From Acidobacteriota bacterium (GTDB taxonomy: Bacteria > Acidobacteriota > Terriglobia > Terriglobales > Acidobacteriaceae), in the NCBI GenBank assembly GCA_021781255.1, contig JAJXXG010000565.1, forward strand, positions 1-6,279: 6,279 bases of DNA, in the 5' to 3' direction. Shown in pieces: positions 5,989 to 6,279 of the stretch. Positions within the stretch are counted from its first letter, which is position 1. Each line of letters starts with the position of its first letter. The notes under the pieces were generated by a model. It searched no databases, was not told the origin of the DNA, and was given only the letters and a program-made list of their open reading frames with translations. The position numbers were made by a program, and so were the translations under genes.

Positions 5989-6279
5989 ATGAAAGCTCAC
6001 CATCTGCGCGGACTGACTCTCCACCTTGGTTGCGGACTTCTTCTGCTCACGGGACAACTCCTGTGGGCCGCTTCCTCGCGTGGACGATGGACCGAAGCGC
6101 ATGCGTGGACCTACATGAGCCAGCAGCCATGGCCTGTAGGAAGCAATTACCTTCCCAAAGATGCGATCAATCAGCTGGAGATGTTTCAGAAAGACACCTA
6201 CGATCCTGCAGAAATTGACAAGGAATTTGGCTGGGCCGAGTCCGCAGGAATGACAACGATGCGCATCTTCCTGCACGAC
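5989..6279 (+). CDS. Secreted GH5-like hydrolase, N-terminal part (xylanase-like)
   Basis: An open frame starts at ATG 5989 and runs off the right edge, giving the first 97 residues. Residues 1-28 form a signal peptide (hydrophobic core LLLLTGQLLWAA), so the product is exported. The following part, with RWTEAHAW, the QQPWPVGSNYLP segment, INQLEMFQ, DPAEIDKEFGWAE and MTTMRIFLHD, matches the start of the TIM-barrel glycosidases of clan A that are often annotated as 1,4-beta-xylanase or cellulase-family proteins in Acidobacteriota and Bacteroidota. In those proteins the INQLEMWQ and RVFLHD-like motifs lie on the first strands of the barrel; the catalytic glutamates come later and are outside the window. 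The substrate is probably a plant-wall glycan, but the xylanase label in this family is mostly by similarity. It is divergent from the response regulator, which could control it. Confidence 0.75.
   Translation, partial: MKAHHLRGLTLHLGCGLLLLTGQLLWAASSRGRWTEAHAWTYMSQQPWPVGSNYLPKDAINQLEMFQKDTYDPAEIDKEFGWAESAGMTTMRIFLHD

Noticed and set aside
5817..6218. A 133-codon + strand open frame overlapping the start of the xylanase-like gene
   Set aside because: It is out of phase with the real gene, which has a signal peptide, a ribosome site and family motifs; this frame shows none.

Overview
The window looks like a piece of an Acidobacteriota chromosome, most likely from the Terriglobia group (relatives of Granulicella, Edaphobacter and Koribacter). 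This rests on gene style and not on a database match. The TonB receptor ends in the way common in that phylum, the histidine kinase carries a lectin-like plus OB-fold extracytoplasmic region, the base composition is moderately GC-rich, and sugar-degrading enzymes are clustered with signalling genes.

Layout from left to right. (1) Positions 1-264 hold the C-terminal end of an outer-membrane TonB-dependent receptor on the + strand, closed by a long, strong stem-loop terminator (285-372). (2) Positions 387-439 hold, on the - strand, a short remnant of the start of a response regulator gene. (3) Positions 631-1644 hold, on the - strand, a secreted glycoside hydrolase of family 43 (arabinanase/xylosidase type). 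(4) A 187-bp divergent intergenic region follows, with several short inverted repeats and a -10 box. (5) Positions 1832-2845 and 2842-4980 hold a + strand pair overlapping by 4 bp: a sugar-binding-protein-like exported protein and a large membrane histidine kinase. (6) Positions 4990-5625 hold, on the - strand, a NarL/FixJ-type response regulator that meets the kinase gene tail to tail with 9 bp between the stops. (7) A 363-bp intergenic region precedes the start of a second secreted glycoside hydrolase (5989 to the right edge, + strand), which resembles the GH5-like proteins often labelled 1,4-beta-xylanase.

The parts fit a glycan-sensing and glycan-use locus: outer-membrane uptake, two exported glycosidases, and a three-part sensor made of a periplasmic binding protein, a kinase with a carbohydrate-fold ectodomain, and a DNA-binding regulator. 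The inferred model is that the binding protein presents a plant-cell-wall sugar (perhaps an arabino- or xylo-oligosaccharide) to the kinase, and that the regulator then controls the flanking hydrolase and transporter genes. The coupling of binding protein and kinase is visible in the gene overlap. The ligand and the target genes are not visible in the sequence.
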